64,000 bases of DNA from contig OX463838.1 of NCBI GenBank assembly GCA_949825065.1, positions 8,534,251 to 8,598,250 on the forward strand. The letters run 5' to 3'. Under the pieces are notes generated by a model. It did no database searches, was not told the origin of the DNA, and worked only from the letters and a program-made list of their open reading frames with translations. Source of the stretch: Odontocerum albicorne (lineage: Eukaryota > Arthropoda > Insecta > Trichoptera > Odontoceridae). Every line of letters starts with the position of its first letter. Position 1 is the first letter of the stretch. Below, piece by piece: positions 1 through 10,379 of the stretch. Made by a program: the position numbers and the translations under genes.

Positions 1-52
1 TTGATGTACGTACATCTTGGATTTGTTGTTGCGATAATTATCGCAACAACAG
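1..52. repeat. Two adjacent perfect palindromes
   Basis: Positions 3-16 form a 14-bp perfect palindrome (GATGTAC and its complement). Positions 24-51 form a 28-bp perfect palindrome centred on GATAATTATC with no spacer. They lie 7 bp apart. The origin is unknown; the end of a foldback element that starts outside the window would explain both. Confidence 0.8.
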
Positions 53-449
53 AATGATTATAATCACTAGTTGCAACCCGTGAAATATTCACGGACGTAA
101 AACAAATTCTACATTTATGAAAATATATATTCATAAATATAGATTTTTTTTTATATATACCATTTATACATCGTCCCCTTTTACACCGGTTCAAAAATTG
201 TTAGTTAGGTATTTAAAATTCGTTCAGTTATCACGGACCCACCGAGATTCAAATTTCGAAACACTTTCGGAGAGAATCCAAGTACTCCTCTCGCTCTCTC
301 GTATTCAAAATTCAATTCACGTATTGTTTCTCTGACGACAACCATCGTATGGGTTTTGGCCTATTTATACTATGATTCTTGGGAGCGACAGCACCAGCTG
401 TCTCTCCACCTTCAAGATTTTCCTGGCATGAAATATCTGCGAGGATCTT
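53..449. other. No recognisable feature
   Basis: Low-complexity AT-rich DNA up to about 170, then a mixed segment. A minus-strand frame (312-533) is open for 73 codons but matches nothing I recognise. Confidence 0.4.
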
Positions 450-1043
450 GTGTGTCACTATGTACGGGATTCTATAACATTCTGCCCATCCTATCCGTGT
501 AGTTATGCCAGCATCGCTTTCTCTTCTCTCCATCTGACGATATCCTCAGGCCTGCCGAATGTGAGAGTTTCTGACCCTATCTGGGAAACATTTTCCTACG
601 TTTCCGATGGTTCAGAATATTCTCATCTCGGATGTTCGAAGAAAGCTCTTTGTTGTAGTTGTGTTGACTCCGGTTTCAACATTAAAAGTCACAATTGGCC
701 TGACACAGGTCTTATATATTCGAATTTTGCTATCGATTCGCATGTTTTTGTATATTACATATCTGAGACAATAATTTATTGGGGCTGTTTTTTGTTTGTT
801 ACATTACTTAATATTGTAGATACCATTGTGACTGGAGATGTCGACACCCAAGTATTTAAATTGCATCGCTTCTTACTTACCTTAAAAAAATCTATGTTAA
901 AGACAACGCTATGTGCATGTGCGGAAGGAGCGATGAAACTTTTACCACATGTTCTTCGAGTGCTCTTCACGAAGTGCATATATTTTTTATGCTATTCTAA
1001 ATGCGTCTTGTTCTATCAATATGTCTCATATCTTCTCTCTTAA
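450..1043 (+). CDS. Unrecognised 197-codon open frame, probably not a gene
   Basis: This is one of the longest non-repetitive open frames in the window. It starts at an ATG, runs 197 codons to a TAA, and the product is rich in Ser, Leu, Cys and aromatic residues. It has a hydrophobic stretch in the middle (around residues 100-125) but no signal peptide, no known motif and no convincing splice context. The DNA is somewhat less AT-rich than its flanks at 450-700, which lowers stop frequency and may explain the openness by itself. It could be a chance frame or a decayed transposon segment. I do not assign a function. Confidence 0.12.
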   Translation: MCHYVRDSITFCPSYPCSYASIAFSSLHLTISSGLPNVRVSDPIWETFSYVSDGSEYSHLGCSKKALCCSCVDSGFNIKSHNWPDTGLIYSNFAIDSHVFVYYISETIIYWGCFLFVTLLNIVDTIVTGDVDTQVFKLHRFLLTLKKSMLKTTLCACAEGAMKLLPHVLRVLFTKCIYFLCYSKCVLFYQYVSYLLS

Positions 1044-1332
1044 TTCTTCATTGATTATTTATTCACTGATTTCAATTTCCCACAAAACTTCTGTAAATCT
1101 CTCATAGCTTAGCTAAATTAGTTTGTACATAATCATTTGATATTTTGTTTTCCTGATGTTTCTTTTGTCGACACAAATCATTCTTAAAAAGGATGGATTG
1201 ACTTATTTAAAAAAATCTAATTATTTCTCGTCCTTGACTTGACATCCCAGCACCCATAATGTTGGCAAATATTTTGAATTTATAATTTATCAAAGGTTTT
1301 ATTTAACTTTGTGGAACTCAAAATTAGAATAT
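1044..1332. other. No recognisable feature
   Basis: AT-rich sequence with homopolymer A and T runs. No coding or repeat signal seen. Confidence 0.4.
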
Positions 1333-1390
1333 TAAAAAATAAATTACTTATTCCACTGATAACATTAATCCCCGCTACACGTGTCTCGAC
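1333..1390 (+). repeat. Solo arm of the 38.2-kb foldback family
   Basis: The segment TTATTCCACTGATAACATTA followed by ATCCCCGCTACACGTG matches the terminal arm of the foldback at 38178-38485 (both arms contain TTATTCCA, a TAACAT-type block, CCCCG and CACGTG-like steps). Only one arm is present here, so this is a truncated copy. Confidence 0.55.
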
Positions 1391-2335
1391 TTCCAACCAG
1401 CGCTAGCCTAGTTTGTGGAAACGCAATTTTAATCAACATAATAATCGTCATCGGTGACCCTATTTGATTTGCGCGTCGTTGTTTAATCGCATTTCACCCG
1501 CAAAATATATATTTTTTTCCTTTATCTTTTCGAAGTGAGTTTATTGAAAATTTTGAAAATGTCTTAAAAAAACAAATCAAAACTGAGTATACCGTTTTTT
1601 TAGGATATCTCTCGATTGATACTTTTCACTCCAATTGACGTCACAACCGTTTTATTCTCACAAAGGCAGCGATCGTTTAGCGGAAGAAACTTCACAGAAG
1701 TGTCCACGTGTAAGCTATTGACTTGGCATAATAAAACCTCATTATGGACACGGATCCTCGGCAGTTTTATCGATTGGATCGCTCTCAAAGGCTGACTGAA
1801 AATAATATTTCCCGCTAATAGAATTATCCAATCTAATTCTATCAGTCTATCGATTCGTTCGTTTTTGTTTTGTTGTGGAATTCAGCGGCCATAAATAAAT
1901 ATTCTTTATTGTAACGTTACCTTTGATAATCTCTATCTATATGGCTATTGTCGTGGTATCAGATATATCTAACTGTAATGATTTTTTTTAATTGAACGTT
2001 GACGTCCGCAGTGTTTATATTGAATCCAGGTATACTTGACTGAAATATACATTTTGAAACGTATGCGAACTCTTACTGTGCCTATATTGTTAAAATGAGA
2101 TATATTTTAGATCACGTTATTGTATTTTGAGGACTGATATATTTGCATTTATTTTCACTTATGGTACACTGAAAAACGTGTTCGTTATGAATGCTATTCT
2201 GTTTCTCACGTTTCTTACCTTTCATTCAGTGGTAATATATTTTTGTTCTTTCCCAGTCTACTTCTTCCTCCGTCTCCATCTATTTCTGGCATATGATATA
2301 TATATTTTTTTTCATATTTCGCAACCCAGTATCTC
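1391..2335. other. No recognisable feature
   Basis: AT-rich sequence. Short open frames on both strands show no motif. Confidence 0.4.
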
Positions 2336-2490
2336 ATGTCCTCAGTGAGATACAGGCAAAAGCCAAGTTTACTAGGGACACGACAAATGAAAGGCAACAA
2401 ACCCAGATCCATTAAAATTGTGTCCAAATTAAATTAACTGTTTTTTTTTCGCAAATTGTGTACCTAATTTATATAATTTCTTGTCGTGTA
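2336..2490 (+). mobile_element. LINE-B 3' end (truncated copy)
   Basis: The block starting CTCAGTGAGATACAGGCAAA and running through GACAAATGAAAGGCAACAAA and CCCAGATCCATTAAAATTG is closely repeated at 7300-7460, downstream of a recognisable LINE C-terminal coding segment. The other copy ends in repeated AATA units. This copy is therefore a 5'-truncated insertion of the same LINE family, with no coding left. Confidence 0.75.
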
Positions 2491-2815
2491 TACAAATAGT
2501 TATCCTTTATCAGATGATTTCTTACTATCATACATTCTACCTATAACATCCGTCTCTAACAAACAATTATATTTTATCCGATCGTTCTTTTCTCTATCAT
2601 ATATTATTTTATACTTTTTACCAGGCACAAATTTCCGACGAATGTATTCATATTTTATTAGATGCCGACTAATTTATTCATCAATAAATCAAGATAGCCG
2701 CTAGCACACAATATTTTACTGTATTTTTTTGAAAATATTGCTATAAACTTTCAGAGTACTAAATATACTATAAATGACCTCCATAGCTATAACGTCTTCG
2801 ACAAAACTGCAACGT
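2491..2815. other. No recognisable feature
   Basis: AT-rich sequence. A 72-codon plus-strand frame has no motif and is not credible as a gene. Confidence 0.4.
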
Positions 2816-2997
2816 CTTCGATAAATCGGTCATCATGTAAACCAACTAAACACTTCGATACGTCGGTCATCATGTAAACAAACCAACTAAATACTTCGAT
2901 ACATCGGTCATCATGTAAACCAACTAAATACTTCGATACATAGGTCATCGTGTAAACCAACTAAACACTTGGATACATCGGTCATCATGTAAACCAA
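2816..2997 (+). repeat. 37-bp minisatellite, 5 copies
   Basis: Unit of 37 bp containing TCGGTCATCATGTAAACCAA. Copies of that block start at 2826, 2863, 2904, 2941 and 2978; spacings are 37, 41, 37 and 37, the 41 coming from a duplicated AAAC. Copies differ by single bases. Confidence 0.9.
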
Positions 2998-3243
2998 TAA
3001 TATTATAATAATGCTGAGAAACTGCTTTAAATATATACTATTTTCAAAGTTGAGTTTTTTGGATGTATTCAGTCAGTAGACGATTTTTTTAATTCGTGAT
3101 ATTTTTTCTATCTATTGTACTTTAAAATAAATAATTTAACCTCTGGCAATCGTATCGTTAATTCGCTTACCTCCTCCCCCTTATTTTTTCGCTAGTGAGT
3201 TGTCATAACAAATTGCGAGTTACTAATGCCTACAATTTTATAG

Positions 3244-3373
3244 GATTGATATATTTTGTAATTTATTTTTATCAAACACTTTTTATCAAACAGTGTTTGA
3301 TAAAAATAAATTACAATGTCTTTAAACCTCCACAATGTTAATGCCTTAACTATAAACAACAGATTGATATATT
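3244..3373 (-). mobile_element. Short Penelope-like element (PLE-H family) with 12-bp TSD
   Basis: The element spans 3256-3361 and is flanked by perfect 12-bp direct repeats GATTGATATATT (3244-3255 and 3362-3373). It begins with an inverted repeat: a TTTATTTTTATCAAACACT arm and its complement with an 11-nt spacer. It ends with the family terminus TAACTATAAACAAC. The part with the hammerhead-like core seen in sibling copies is missing here. A target duplication of this length argues for RNA-mediated insertion or another mechanism with long TSDs, not for a TA- or 8-bp-TSD transposon. Confidence 0.7.
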
Positions 3374-3448
3374 GTTTTTTTGGGGTAGGCAGAGGAGCGT
3401 GTCAGACTTGTCTTACGCAAAATAAATCAAATTTATTAAAAAAGTTCG

Positions 3449-3535
3449 TTTGTTTTCCACTTAGAATTTGTTTGACACATTTCTGGTTGATTGGAAGAAA
3501 AACACCTGCCAGGTTGTGTTATATACAATGAAACT
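3449..3535 (+). mobile_element. SINE-A 3' tail fragment
   Basis: Carries the SINE-A body and tail: TTTCTGGTTGATTGGAAG, CCTGCCAGGTTGTG and TATACAATGAAA. The tRNA-like head is missing. Confidence 0.6.
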
Positions 3536-3609
3536 AATATAGAAATATTTCGCCCTTTTTATCCATACATAATTTTACCTAACTCTTTCGGCTTCTCAGG
3601 CTCATCACA

Positions 3610-3713
3610 TTTTCACACATTTGGTCTTACCATACTTTTCACACATTTGGTCTTACCATACTTTTCACACATTTGGTCTTACCATACTTTTCACACATTT
3701 GGTCTTATCATAC
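3610..3713 (+). repeat. 26-bp minisatellite, 4 copies
   Basis: Four head-to-tail units of exactly 26 bp, TTTTCACACATTTGGTCTTA plus CCATAC. The only difference is one C-to-T in the last unit. Confidence 0.95.
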
Positions 3714-3849
3714 TTTTCTCGGTATTCCTCTTCCACCCTTAATCACTTCCTTGTGTGAGTGCTCTTTTCATTCTATTCCTTCTTCTTTTTTCGCGTGGTA
3801 CCCTTCATAACATTCGGATTGATGATGCGGACATGTTCAAAATCGTGCC

Positions 3850-4110
3850 CTGGTGACAATACTGTATTCGACCCCAGCAATCGAACCTTCTGGTTTAGAA
3901 CCACTGGATTAGACACACAACTCGTTCGTAATTACACGTGTTAGTAAAACTACCACAAAAGAAGATGCAACAACCCTTGCACATGTCGATCGTGTGTGTG
4001 TTTTGTTTTACCAGGCGAACTCTTGTCAGATTAGATTTTTGTGCTGGGTACCATCGTAAATTGAACCCTTCGGGGTGGAAGTCAAGCGTCTCACTAACTA
4101 AAATTTGAAA
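3850..4110 (-). mobile_element. SINE-B relic
   Basis: Read on the minus strand, the right end is a decayed tRNA-like head (complement of GAAGTCAAGCGTCTCACTAA and GGTACCATCGTAAATTGAAC). It is followed by the body block complementary to CCAGGCGAACTCTTG and GTCGATCGTGTGTG. The same blocks occur in order at 36375-36692 (best copy) and partly at 15950-16300. Confidence 0.55.
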
Positions 4111-4387
4111 GTCATCTTTATTCTACTCATCACTACGTCAATTGGCATGCATCTTAATCACTAAATTTTGTTATACACGACTCACCAAATATTCTTGTCA
4201 ACGAACGCTTGAAATATTTTACATAAAAAAATGTCTACTGGTTGTTTGGTTTATTTTGCGTAGCATGCTGAAATTTCTCAGCGAATATTAAGTGAAAAAT
4301 AAAACAGGAAAAAGTCAGTCGACAAAGATGAATCTCAGATCGACTTTTTCCGTAATTATCATTATTCCAATATCGCTGCTCTCGCAG

Positions 4388-4483
4388 GGTTCGCCCTGTT
4401 CCAAGTGCTATGGCACCAAGGACGCCTTCGGATGCTGGGACGGGCCCGTTCAGTGGGAAATGTTGCTCTCAGTCAAGGGATAA
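4388..4483 (+). CDS. Possible 3' terminal exon of an unknown gene
   Basis: A short GC-rich island stands out in AT-rich flanks. It begins right after CTGCTCTCGCAG, which fits a splice acceptor with a weak pyrimidine tract. It reads 31 codons in phase 0 (GSPCSKCYGTKDAFGCW, then DGPVQWEMLLSVKG) to a TAA at 4481. An AATAAA at 4543-4548 would be a well-placed polyadenylation signal. The three cysteines in CSKC and FGCW suggest an extracellular or zinc-binding peptide, but I recognise no family. No upstream exon can be joined to it within the window. A decayed transposon piece is the main alternative. Confidence 0.3.
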   Translation, partial: GSPCSKCYGTKDAFGCWDGPVQWEMLLSVKG

Positions 4484-4542
4484 ATCTTTACGAGTTTCAT
4501 TTATTATTATTTTGTTTACTTCTAAAATCTTGAAATTTGTTT

Positions 4543-4548
4543 AATAAA
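4543..4548 (+). promoter_or_regulatory. Candidate polyadenylation signal AATAAA
   Basis: AATAAA lies 60 bp after the stop of the possible terminal exon at 4388-4483. AATAAA is common in AT-rich DNA, so the support is only positional. Confidence 0.2.
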
Positions 4549-4689
4549 GTGATAATTGGGTTTAATTTGTTGGTTAATGGACCGATTTGTTTGTTTTTTT
4601 TTAAATTTTTATTCAAAAGAACATTTTCAGGTAATTTATCATTTTTTTTATAATACCAACTATTAAAGTTTCAATTACCAGTGCTCATC

Positions 4690-5697
4690 TCCAAGACATA
4701 ATTTGTCATTCCTCAGTCAATTTAGTCACCGTCTTCCTAAACTTTCGTAATGGATATCAAGATCACACATAACCTCTAGGATTTGCAACTCTTTACCATT
4801 GAGTGTATATTCACCATAGAAAACGTTAATGCGGTTACATGTAAATATAAGTTTGTAACACTTATCCGTGTTAAGACACATATAATTTTTATGACACCTA
4901 CCACATAACGAATCGAAGTCCATTTGAAGTATTCTCGCAAAAAAATCATGCGAAATAATTTTATACCATCAGCATATATCAAATGTGAGCCCCTTAAAAA
5001 ATCATGCGAAATAATTTTATATCATCAGCATATATCAAATGTGAGCCCCTTAAAAAATCATGCGAAATAATCATTTTATATAATCAGCATATATCAAATG
5101 TGAGCCCCTTAAAAAATCATGCGAAATAATTTTATATCATCAGCATATATCAAATGTGAGCCCCTTAAAAAATCATGCGAAATAATTTTATATCATCAGC
5201 ATATATCAAATGTGAGCCCCTTAAAAAATCATGCGAAATAATTTTATATCATCAGCATATATCAAATGTGAGCCCCTTAAAAAATCATGCGAAATAATTT
5301 TATATCATCAGCATATATCAAATGTGAGCCCCTTAAAAAATCATGCGAAATAATTTTATATCATCAGCATATATCAAATGTGAGCCCCTTAAAAAATCAT
5401 GCGAAATAATTTTATATCATCAGCATATATCAAATGTGAGCCCCTTAAAACTCTCGAAATATCGTTAATGAATATCAGGAATAACAAGGGTCCCAAAATA
5501 GAACCTTGGGGAACTCCAAATGTTACATTCACATCACTAGGCTCAAAACCGTTCACAATAACCGATTCCGATCTATTGAAAATGTAAGAGTAAAGCCGTC
5601 TCTGAAGATCGCCATGAATTCTCACAGCTTCAAGCTTCGAAATCAAAATTGTATTAATCATCTTATTGAAAGCTTTCCGAAATCAGTATACACAGCG
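4690..5697 (-). pseudogene. Non-LTR reverse transcriptase fragment interrupted by its own tandem array
   Basis: Minus-strand translation gives, in order, reverse transcriptase blocks of a CR1/jockey-like LINE. VYTDFGKAFNKMINTILISK (the TDF.KAFD block) lies near 5690-5640. FGVPQGSILGPLLFLIFIND lies near 5520-5460, and IYADDIKLF (catalytic YADD box) near 5440. The thumb-region block LNTDKCYKL, then YTLNG and ILEVMCDLDI, lies near 4870-4750. Between YADD and thumb, the YADD-coding stretch is repeated nine times (4938-5447), destroying the frame. Everything upstream (endonuclease) and downstream is absent, so this is a dead internal fragment. Its exact clade is not certain. Confidence 0.85.
4938..5447. 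repeat. 56-bp minisatellite made of the RT YADD box, 9 copies
   Basis: ATCATGCGAAAT recurs at 4945, 5001, 5057, 5116, 5172, 5228, 5284, 5340 and 5396. The period is 56 bp except one 59-bp unit with an inserted TCA. On the minus strand each unit encodes GSHLIYADDIKLFRMIF, but 56 is not a multiple of 3, so successive units fall in different frames. Most units are identical, pointing to recent expansion or homogenisation. Confidence 0.97.
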
Positions 5698-6699
5698 TCT
5701 GCCTGTAGCCTTCTTTCCAATGCGGAACATAAATTACAACTGTATTCTGAAACATATTCAAGGAAATAAAACAACTTTAGGTGTTCTGTCTTGTGCGAAA
5801 TATGTGACATCACATAATATGGCAAAGAATGTCTACATGACTTTCACTAAGTTTGTTTTATCCAAGATTCATTTATGTGAAGTGAGTGGCTCGCAATGAC
5901 AAACAGTACATATAGTATGGTATACAAGAAATAAAATACGAATAAATTCATGTATTATTTTGTTTTAAAAGTTTGCGAACCAAAAGTTAAAAAATCAGGT
6001 TTATATAAAATGAAATGAATAATTATCAAGTATAATACTTCGACATTTTTACAAACACAACATAAAATGTGTCGTAGAAATAATATGTACAATCAAGATA
6101 AAAGTCATCAAATAAATTTAATTCTATATAACCTAGAACAAGCGTTAATATGGTTTTTATTTTATTCCTACAATTTATTTTAATACATGTACCACAGTGA
6201 GCTTTAAATGAATGTAAAATTAAATAATCTGAAATAGAATCTTTGATTATTAAGAAAGAAAAAATAAATATTTTGGTGTGATACAATACGGACTAAGATA
6301 AAACGACAAGAAGGGATCGCATTTACAAGTAAAATGCAAATATGATGGAAAAAACGATAAAAGCAATAATGAAATAAAAAATATTACAGGAAATTACAAC
6401 AAAAAAAACCTTTACGCCAGTGTAAGTATGTAAACTTCCATCAGAACTCTATTACATCCTTAGTATGTTGTTAGATGAAGTTCTTAGTATGTTAGATGAA
6501 GAAAGAATATGTCGACATATTGATGTCCCAGCCTGTGTATTGTATTGTAGTTAGCGTGGACTTATCCTATCTCGACACATCTTTCGACTCTACTACGGAT
6601 ATCCATACACAATTTCATACTCTTACGAGTTCTCTTAATTTTCACGTTTATTTCTTTCGAAAAAGCATTCATTTGATCTAACCACCTTAACCCAAAAAC
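5698..6699. other. No recognisable feature
   Basis: AT-rich unique sequence. Small open frames at 5666-5899 (+) and 6026-6286 (-) are low-complexity and unconvincing. Confidence 0.4.
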
Positions 6700-7465
6700 A
6701 CATATTGCAGGTTTCCCAAAAATTGATTGTGAAAATAATTAATAAACTTCCTGCTCGGTATCCCACGGCGGAGCTTTTCAGAGAGTATCAGGTCCTGAAC
6801 ATAGCCAATTTACATCTCAAATCCATTATCTGGCACTACCATCGAGAGGAAGGGAAGATGCAGACTCAGCAGACACACATGGCAACTAATGAAATGTTCA
6901 CCATCCCTAGAGTTAAAACCTCTTTTGCCCAAAGGCAATATGCTTATTTGGCTCCCATTACATACAATGGCGTGCCGACTTCAATAAAGGTAAAGGAAGG
7001 AAAACCATTTAGACAGTCGATCGGAGCGTGGTTGTTATTGCGACAGGATTTTGAGTACTTGGGCTTTCAGGATGAATGACGAGTGGAAGGGATTTATGTG
7101 AGATTTGTGATTGTGTGCGGTATAGTGTGGGATGAATATTTTTGGTCTTTCTGGAGTGATGATGTGTGAGGAGTTGAATTTCGCAAGATGTTTCCAGTTG
7201 TAGTTGAGTGTCACTGTCAGGTTGATGAGAGCGTGCAGCGGGGTTTTGTTTCTGTGTAATCAAAAATCGGAAAGAAGTATCGATTTATTTTTTTCATGCT
7301 AAATATCCTCAGTGAGATACAGGCAAAAGCCTAGTTTACTGGGGATACGACAAATGAAAGGCAACAAACCCAGATCCATTAAAATTGTATGTCCAAATCA
7401 AATTATCTGTTGTTTTTCTCAAATTGTGTATATTTCTTGTCATGTGTAATAATAAATAAATAAAT
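6700..7465 (+). mobile_element. LINE-B 3' portion with tail
   Basis: Contains a C-terminal ORF remnant (6705-7079), then a 3' untranslated block (7300-7440) shared with 2336-2490. It ends in an AATAAATAAATAAATAAA tail at about 7448-7467, a typical simple-repeat LINE end. An RTE relic in the opposite orientation begins right after the tail. Confidence 0.7.
6705..7079 (+). pseudogene. C-terminus of a non-LTR retrotransposon ORF2 (LINE-B)
   Basis: A 124-codon open segment with no N-terminal domains. The product starts QKLIVKIINKLPARYPTAEL and continues LFREYQVLNIANLHLKSII. This is the spacing and wording of the region after the reverse transcriptase in many arthropod LINE ORF2 proteins (a Q.L..I..K..RYPT.ELF.E..VLNI block). 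A charged and Gln-rich stretch follows. The stop is a TGA at 7077. The reverse transcriptase and endonuclease are missing, so this is a 5'-truncated copy. The ATG is internal, not a true start. Confidence 0.6.
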
Positions 7466-7467
7466 AA

Positions 7468-7790
7468 AAAATAGTTTCCTTGGTATTTCTCTACCACGCC
7501 TTCCGCTCACATTTGCACTAAGTATATATTTGTTTTGTTAGTATTTCTTCATTCATCTGTTCTGCATGCCCAAACCGCCTCAGGGTGCTCTTCTTCATAT
7601 TACTTAACACGTCAGTCGTAAGTCCACATTCATCCCTAATCACTTCGTGCCGTAGTCTGTCATGCACTATCACCCCATCTATTCTTCGTAGTGCACGTAT
7701 TTATTCGAATCCATTCAATATTTTTCTACGCTCTCGTTTCACTTCCATACATCAAAATTAGACTAAAATACGAGTACACTGTTCTTAGAG
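7468..7790 (-). mobile_element. RTE-like LINE-C relic, copy 1
   Basis: On the minus strand this reads as the C-terminal half of the LINE-C family: the TLMYGSET block near 7750-7720, the GHVERMNE-type block, then the GRRGRGRPR-coding block near 7490. Frameshifts and stops are frequent. Best copies are at 13850-14515 and 44900-45315. One putative excision footprint (7769-7776) sits inside it. Confidence 0.65.
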
Positions 7791-9146
7791 ATATGAAAAT
7801 GATTGTATAATTTATAATTTAAAAAAAAAACAATGCTTTTTGCACATTTATCTTAAGACTCGGAGGTCCTGGGTAGGATCTGGAGCTACCGACAATCCGC
7901 AGCTCGTTAGGGCTGCCCTTTGAGCATATCTCGCAGGAGGAATCTCGCTTACTCATCACTTTATTTTACTTCGCCTCTTTCTTTAAGTTCCAACCGCCTT
8001 TCCCTCGCAGTCCTTTTAAAGTATAATTAAGTTTTTTACATTAGCGAGTCAAAAAATAAGAAATGGAAACATAGTATATTGGAATATTTCTTTTGTTATT
8101 GACTTTGAAAAATGTTACAAAGAAACTAACATTGAAAATAAGTGGTTTCTATTGAAATCAGGTTTCTTAAATTAATTATTTTCAAACGAAGTCGTATGTT
8201 TGTATTATGCGTATGGTATGTAATATCCATGTACGCACTCCTTTCTGATATTTTTATTGTGTTTGAATCGTAATAATGTTTTTACTTTTTGTAAATGTTG
8301 ATTTTATAATCATGAGCAATTGCTGTTCTAATTTGAATTTTATTATTGTAAGTATTTTTAATGGTGAACACGTAAAATGTCTCAATAACAATATTTTTTA
8401 AGAGTTCGCTCACCACTTAATCGAAAAAAATCATTCGTTTGATATCGATCGTGGTTTACGGGTTCTGCACACGAGCCGGGGGGATTGAAGCTGGACAACT
8501 TCTTGAGATTAAAAAAAAACGTTAAATGAAGTCTCAACATTATAAACAACCAAGTTTATTTGAATAATAGTCCTCTGCTAAATATGTTTCCCTTTTAAAA
8601 GCCATCCTTTTGACGTATACCTATGTCCCTCCCCTTTTTAGTACCTATTACGAGTAGAAAAATATAATTAAATTAAATTAAATATAATCAACTTCACCTG
8701 ACAAATAAGATGGAGGTATTTGAAACCGGTAGTGCACTCAAATATAACGGTGGTGAATACAAAATAAAAATAAGTGTTTTATTTATTTTATTAAAAACAT
8801 ATAAACATGACACAACGAAGTGAAACAAGCGTCTTTTCAAAGATTCCAGACAAAATGAGACTTTAAATTGAATAATACTTGTCGGAAATAATAGAGTTAG
8901 TGGTGCTGCAATTAATCTTGACTAAATACATCTTACTCAAGCATTTTCTCAGCATTCCCGATGTCAAATATGATTTTGATGAATATATGGACGAGATGGT
9001 TAGTTGGCTGTTATTTTGTTTGAATTGATGCAGGACGCGAATGGTCACAACTGATCAAGTGAATGAGAATTTTTGAAAAAGAATTTAAATAATAATAGCA
9101 AATCAATAAAAGTATCAAGCTTTTTTTTCATGTTCATACTCGTATA
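7791..9146. other. Unique AT-rich DNA
   Basis: No genes seen. A less AT-rich patch at 7855-7960 (GACTCGGAGGTCCTGGGTAG) vaguely resembles a degraded tRNA-derived SINE head, but I cannot support it. Footprint-like TACGAGTA/TACTCGTA sites lie at 8649 and 9137. Confidence 0.35.
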
Positions 9147-9232
9147 AATGAAAGACCAACAAAACAAAAGAAAACTAAGAAAAGTATACTTGGGTCAAAT
9201 AAACGATGTTCTGAAAGAAGGAAATGTAGCAT
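9147..9232 (+). mobile_element. LINE-C relic, short plus-strand piece
   Basis: AAAGACCAACAAAACAAA and CTGAAAGAAGGAAATGTAG are the LINE-C C-terminal signature blocks (RLTKQ and DILKEGNV codons). Only about 85 bp survive. Confidence 0.5.
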
Positions 9233-9479
9233 GATTTGCAAGTGTCCAATTCAAAATACTTGTTTTTGCCTTGAATGTATACTTACTCGTATGTATACTA
9301 TTAGGTGTTAACATAAGTTGTGTCCGTTTTTTTTTCAATTAAAAAATGAGCACCAAAAGTAAAACAAACTGGTAAAGGTTATACGTCATTCAAAAGAAAA
9401 TTTTCTGCTCTACAAGATATTGTGTTTGCTTTTACGTTACATATATTATTTTATTTGATTTCAAGCCTTCAAAATGAAA

Positions 9480-9612
9480 TGTCAAGTAGTCATCAATTCT
9501 CACTCCATTTATTCTGCTCAATGCACGCCTTTCTACAGCATTTATTCGGCTCCTCTCAGTCTTTTCCTCGTTCACGTTTCACACCCATACATTAAAGTTA
9601 CTGTTGTGGACT
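9480..9612 (-). mobile_element. LINE-C relic, short minus-strand piece
   Basis: The complement of the block encoding the MYGS-type segment and the ERN..N.AVE-type segment is recognisable by comparison with 12800-12970 (shared CTGCTCAATGCACGCCTTTC-like step and CACACCCATACA). Confidence 0.5.
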
Positions 9613-10379
9613 ATCATCTTAGCAGATTTTTATATTGGCCGGTTCGATCATATATGGTTTATTGTCTCATTGAATTTGTTTCATATCGCTACATGCCGTT
9701 CGATACCCCTTTTAACTCCTCCATTATCCGAGAAAATACTTCCCAAATAGCAGAATTTCTAGTGGTAAATATTATAATTATTTAAATCTGATTTTGCTGG
9801 TTAATGTCTGATTATTGATTCTTCCGTTACCATATGGACACCATTTTTAGTTCAAGTTCGAAAAATATCCTTCAAGTTAAATTAAATTTGTCTGTTCAGT
9901 TAATGTGTAAGTACTGATACTAAAACCTTGTTAATTTTAATAAACAAGTTATGTACTCTTTCTGAAGAATATTCGAGGTGAAATGGAAAATATTTTCGTT
10001 AGGCTGACATTCTCACACTTGACCTTTTCCGGTCACAAATCCATCATAATTTGAAAGCCTCAGCCGTGAAAGCCTGATCTTGATGGCGAGTCGGGAGGCA
10101 CTTGGGAATCGGCCTGTATTCCCTCGAGTGCAAATTATGTTGAAATATTTAGATGTCGATTAAGCGAGAGAAAAAATGTAGATATCATTGACTGCGTCAT
10201 CATATAAAATCAATTTATTTTTAGATTTCAAGTTTTGATACAGTTCGAACTTGAGTGTATTTAGTATATAATTTCCATATGTTTTGTATTATGGGAATCA
10301 ACGTTATAATGGCTAAAACAACAATCGCCTTATCCAACTGAAAATATATTTATTTTATCCGTGAGTTTCATATCACTTT
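9613..10379. other. No recognisable feature
   Basis: AT-rich except a less AT-rich block at 10015-10135 with no identifiable motif. Confidence 0.35.

Noticed and set aside
450..1043. A real host gene of 197 codons
   Set aside because: No domain, signal peptide, splice context or similarity could be named; kept only as a low-confidence open frame.
7855..7960. Further SINE head (GACTCGGAGGTCCTGGGTAG)
   Set aside because: No A box, body or tail could be aligned to SINE-A or SINE-B.
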